A stretch of DNA of 6,917 bases from contig JAJYDP010000265.1 in the NCBI GenBank assembly GCA_021777365.1, forward strand, positions 1 to 6,917. Reading direction: 5' to 3'. Made by a program: the position numbers and the translations under genes. Positions 6,141-6,917 of this stretch are shown in pieces. Each line of letters starts with the position of its first letter. Positions within the stretch are counted from its first letter, which is position 1. A model generated the notes under the pieces. It worked only from the letters and a program-made list of their open reading frames with translations, was not told the DNA's origin and did no database searches. Origin of the DNA: Chloroflexota bacterium. GTDB taxonomy: Bacteria > Chloroflexota > Limnocylindria > Limnocylindrales > CSP1-4.

Positions 6141-6917
6141 ATGGCGAGCGGTTCACCGGGGGGTTCGGTGAGACGGATCCACTGGGGTGGACCCCGCGTC
6201 TGGATCGTGTCGGCCGTGCTCGTGCTGACCGTCGCCGTGATCGGCGTCATCGCGGTCGATCGCGCCGCCATCGGCTCTGCTCCCGCCGCCCAGGGGGGCC
6301 CGTTCGCGAACGAGGTCGCCTCGGTCGGGCAGGTCGTGCCCGCATCCGCGAACAGCTGGCAGGTGGCGTGGGTCACGCCCTCCGTCCAGCTGACCGGGGT
6401 TGCCGCGTTCGATCCCACCCACGTCTGGGTGGCCGGCTCGGACGGTCTCCTGTATGCCTGGGACGGCACCGGGTGGAACGTGCGCCGTCTCGACGATGAC
6501 ATCGCGGCCATGGCGGCGGTCAACCAGCACGATGCCTGGGTGTCCAGCGATGACGGGATCCGCCACCTCTCCGGCTCGAAGTGGTCGCTGACCAGCCACG
6601 ACGGCACGGTCACGGCCCTCGCCGCGCTCGATCCCTCGCACGCCTGGGCCGCCTCTGCGAGCGGCATCCTGGCCTGGAACGGGAGCCAGTGGTCGCTGGC
6701 CTACGCCGCGCACGGCGCGCGCCTCGACGCGATCTCCGCGCTGGACGCGTCCCACGCCTGGGCTGTCGGCTCGCTTCCCGACGGCGGCGGCGTGGTGGTC
6801 GCGTGGAACGGGTTCGAGTGGAGCCTGCAGGCCAGCGTGCCCGTCGCCCTGTCGGCCGTCTATGCGGCCGACGCCCGGCACGCCTGGGCGGTGAGCCGGG
6901 AAGGCTCGATCTACGCC
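6141..6917 (+). CDS. Membrane-anchored tandem-repeat protein, probable beta-propeller (cut by window edge)
   Basis: I do not recognise a named gene. The frame is open from ATG at 6141 to the window end (259 codons, no stop), with AGGAGG 5 nt upstream. A short basic N-terminus leads to one hydrophobic helix (about 20-39) without a lipobox, so the rest is probably outside the cell, followed by a linker to about residue 80. From about residue 84 it is built of tandem units. Each has a hydrophobic A-L-D-x-x-H-A-W-A-V-G-like strand (Trp96, 133, 169, 207, 249) and most then have a W-N-G-x-x-W-S-L-like strand (Trp107/112, 148, 179/184, 222/227). Spacings are 37, 36, 38 and 42 residues. Four full units and part of a fifth are visible. 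This fits the blades of a beta-propeller, as in YCF48/BNR-like extracellular repeat proteins. Ligand and function are unknown. Confidence 0.8.
   Translation, partial: MASGSPGGSVRRIHWGGPRVWIVSAVLVLTVAVIGVIAVDRAAIGSAPAAQGGPFANEVASVGQVVPASANSWQVAWVTPSVQLTGVAAFDPTHVWVAGSDGLLYAWDGTGWNVRRLDDDIAAMAAVNQHDAWVSSDDGIRHLSGSKWSLTSHDGTVTALAALDPSHAWAASASGILAWNGSQWSLAYAAHGARLDAISALDASHAWAVGSLPDGGGVVVAWNGFEWSLQASVPVALSAVYAADARHAWAVSREGSIYA

Noticed and set aside
5725..6156. Minus-strand open frame between add and the repeat-protein gene
   Set aside because: Very Arg-rich, no recognisable motif, and it covers the A/T-rich promoter patch and overlaps the start of the plus-strand gene.

Overview
This high-GC window looks like chromosome from an actinobacterium or an actinobacterial-like lineage such as some soil Chloroflexota. 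The gene families cannot separate these two. The evidence is a three-helix Rieske protein, a diheme QcrC with an anchor at each end, a QcrB with the actinobacterial-type GYSLPDDLLSGTG loop, a lipoprotein-type oxidase subunit II and an actinobacterial-style adenosine deaminase. I see no mobile element, CRISPR array, tRNA or rRNA.

Left part (1-4405, all on the minus strand, so read from right to left): one respiratory operon in the order qcrC, qcrA, qcrB, ctaC (coxB), ctaD (coxA). The ctaD gene is cut by the left edge after 36 codons. Spacing is tight: 43 nt, 17 nt, then two stop/start overlaps. The products form a menaquinol:cytochrome c reductase (cytochrome bcc) and the start of an aa3-type cytochrome c oxidase. 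QcrC carries two haem c groups and subunit II has no cytochrome c domain, so electrons probably pass directly from QcrC to the CuA centre in a bcc-aa3 supercomplex.

Middle (4406-5737): a 261-bp divergent intergenic region with a strong 9-bp inverted repeat, then add (adenosine deaminase, plus strand). The add start codon lies exactly where transcription would begin from a TACGCT -10 box, so its mRNA may be leaderless.

Right part (5738-6917): about 400 bp of non-coding DNA with an unusual A/T-rich patch and several inverted repeats. It precedes a plus-strand gene that runs off the right edge. That gene encodes a membrane-anchored protein made of tandem 36-42-residue repeats with H-A-W and W-N-G-x-x-W motifs, probably an extracytoplasmic beta-propeller of unknown function. 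This last unit (regulatory structures plus repeat protein) is the least explained part of the window. The rest is core metabolism with a few notable residue changes, above all an Arg in place of the usual Glu in the CuA loop.
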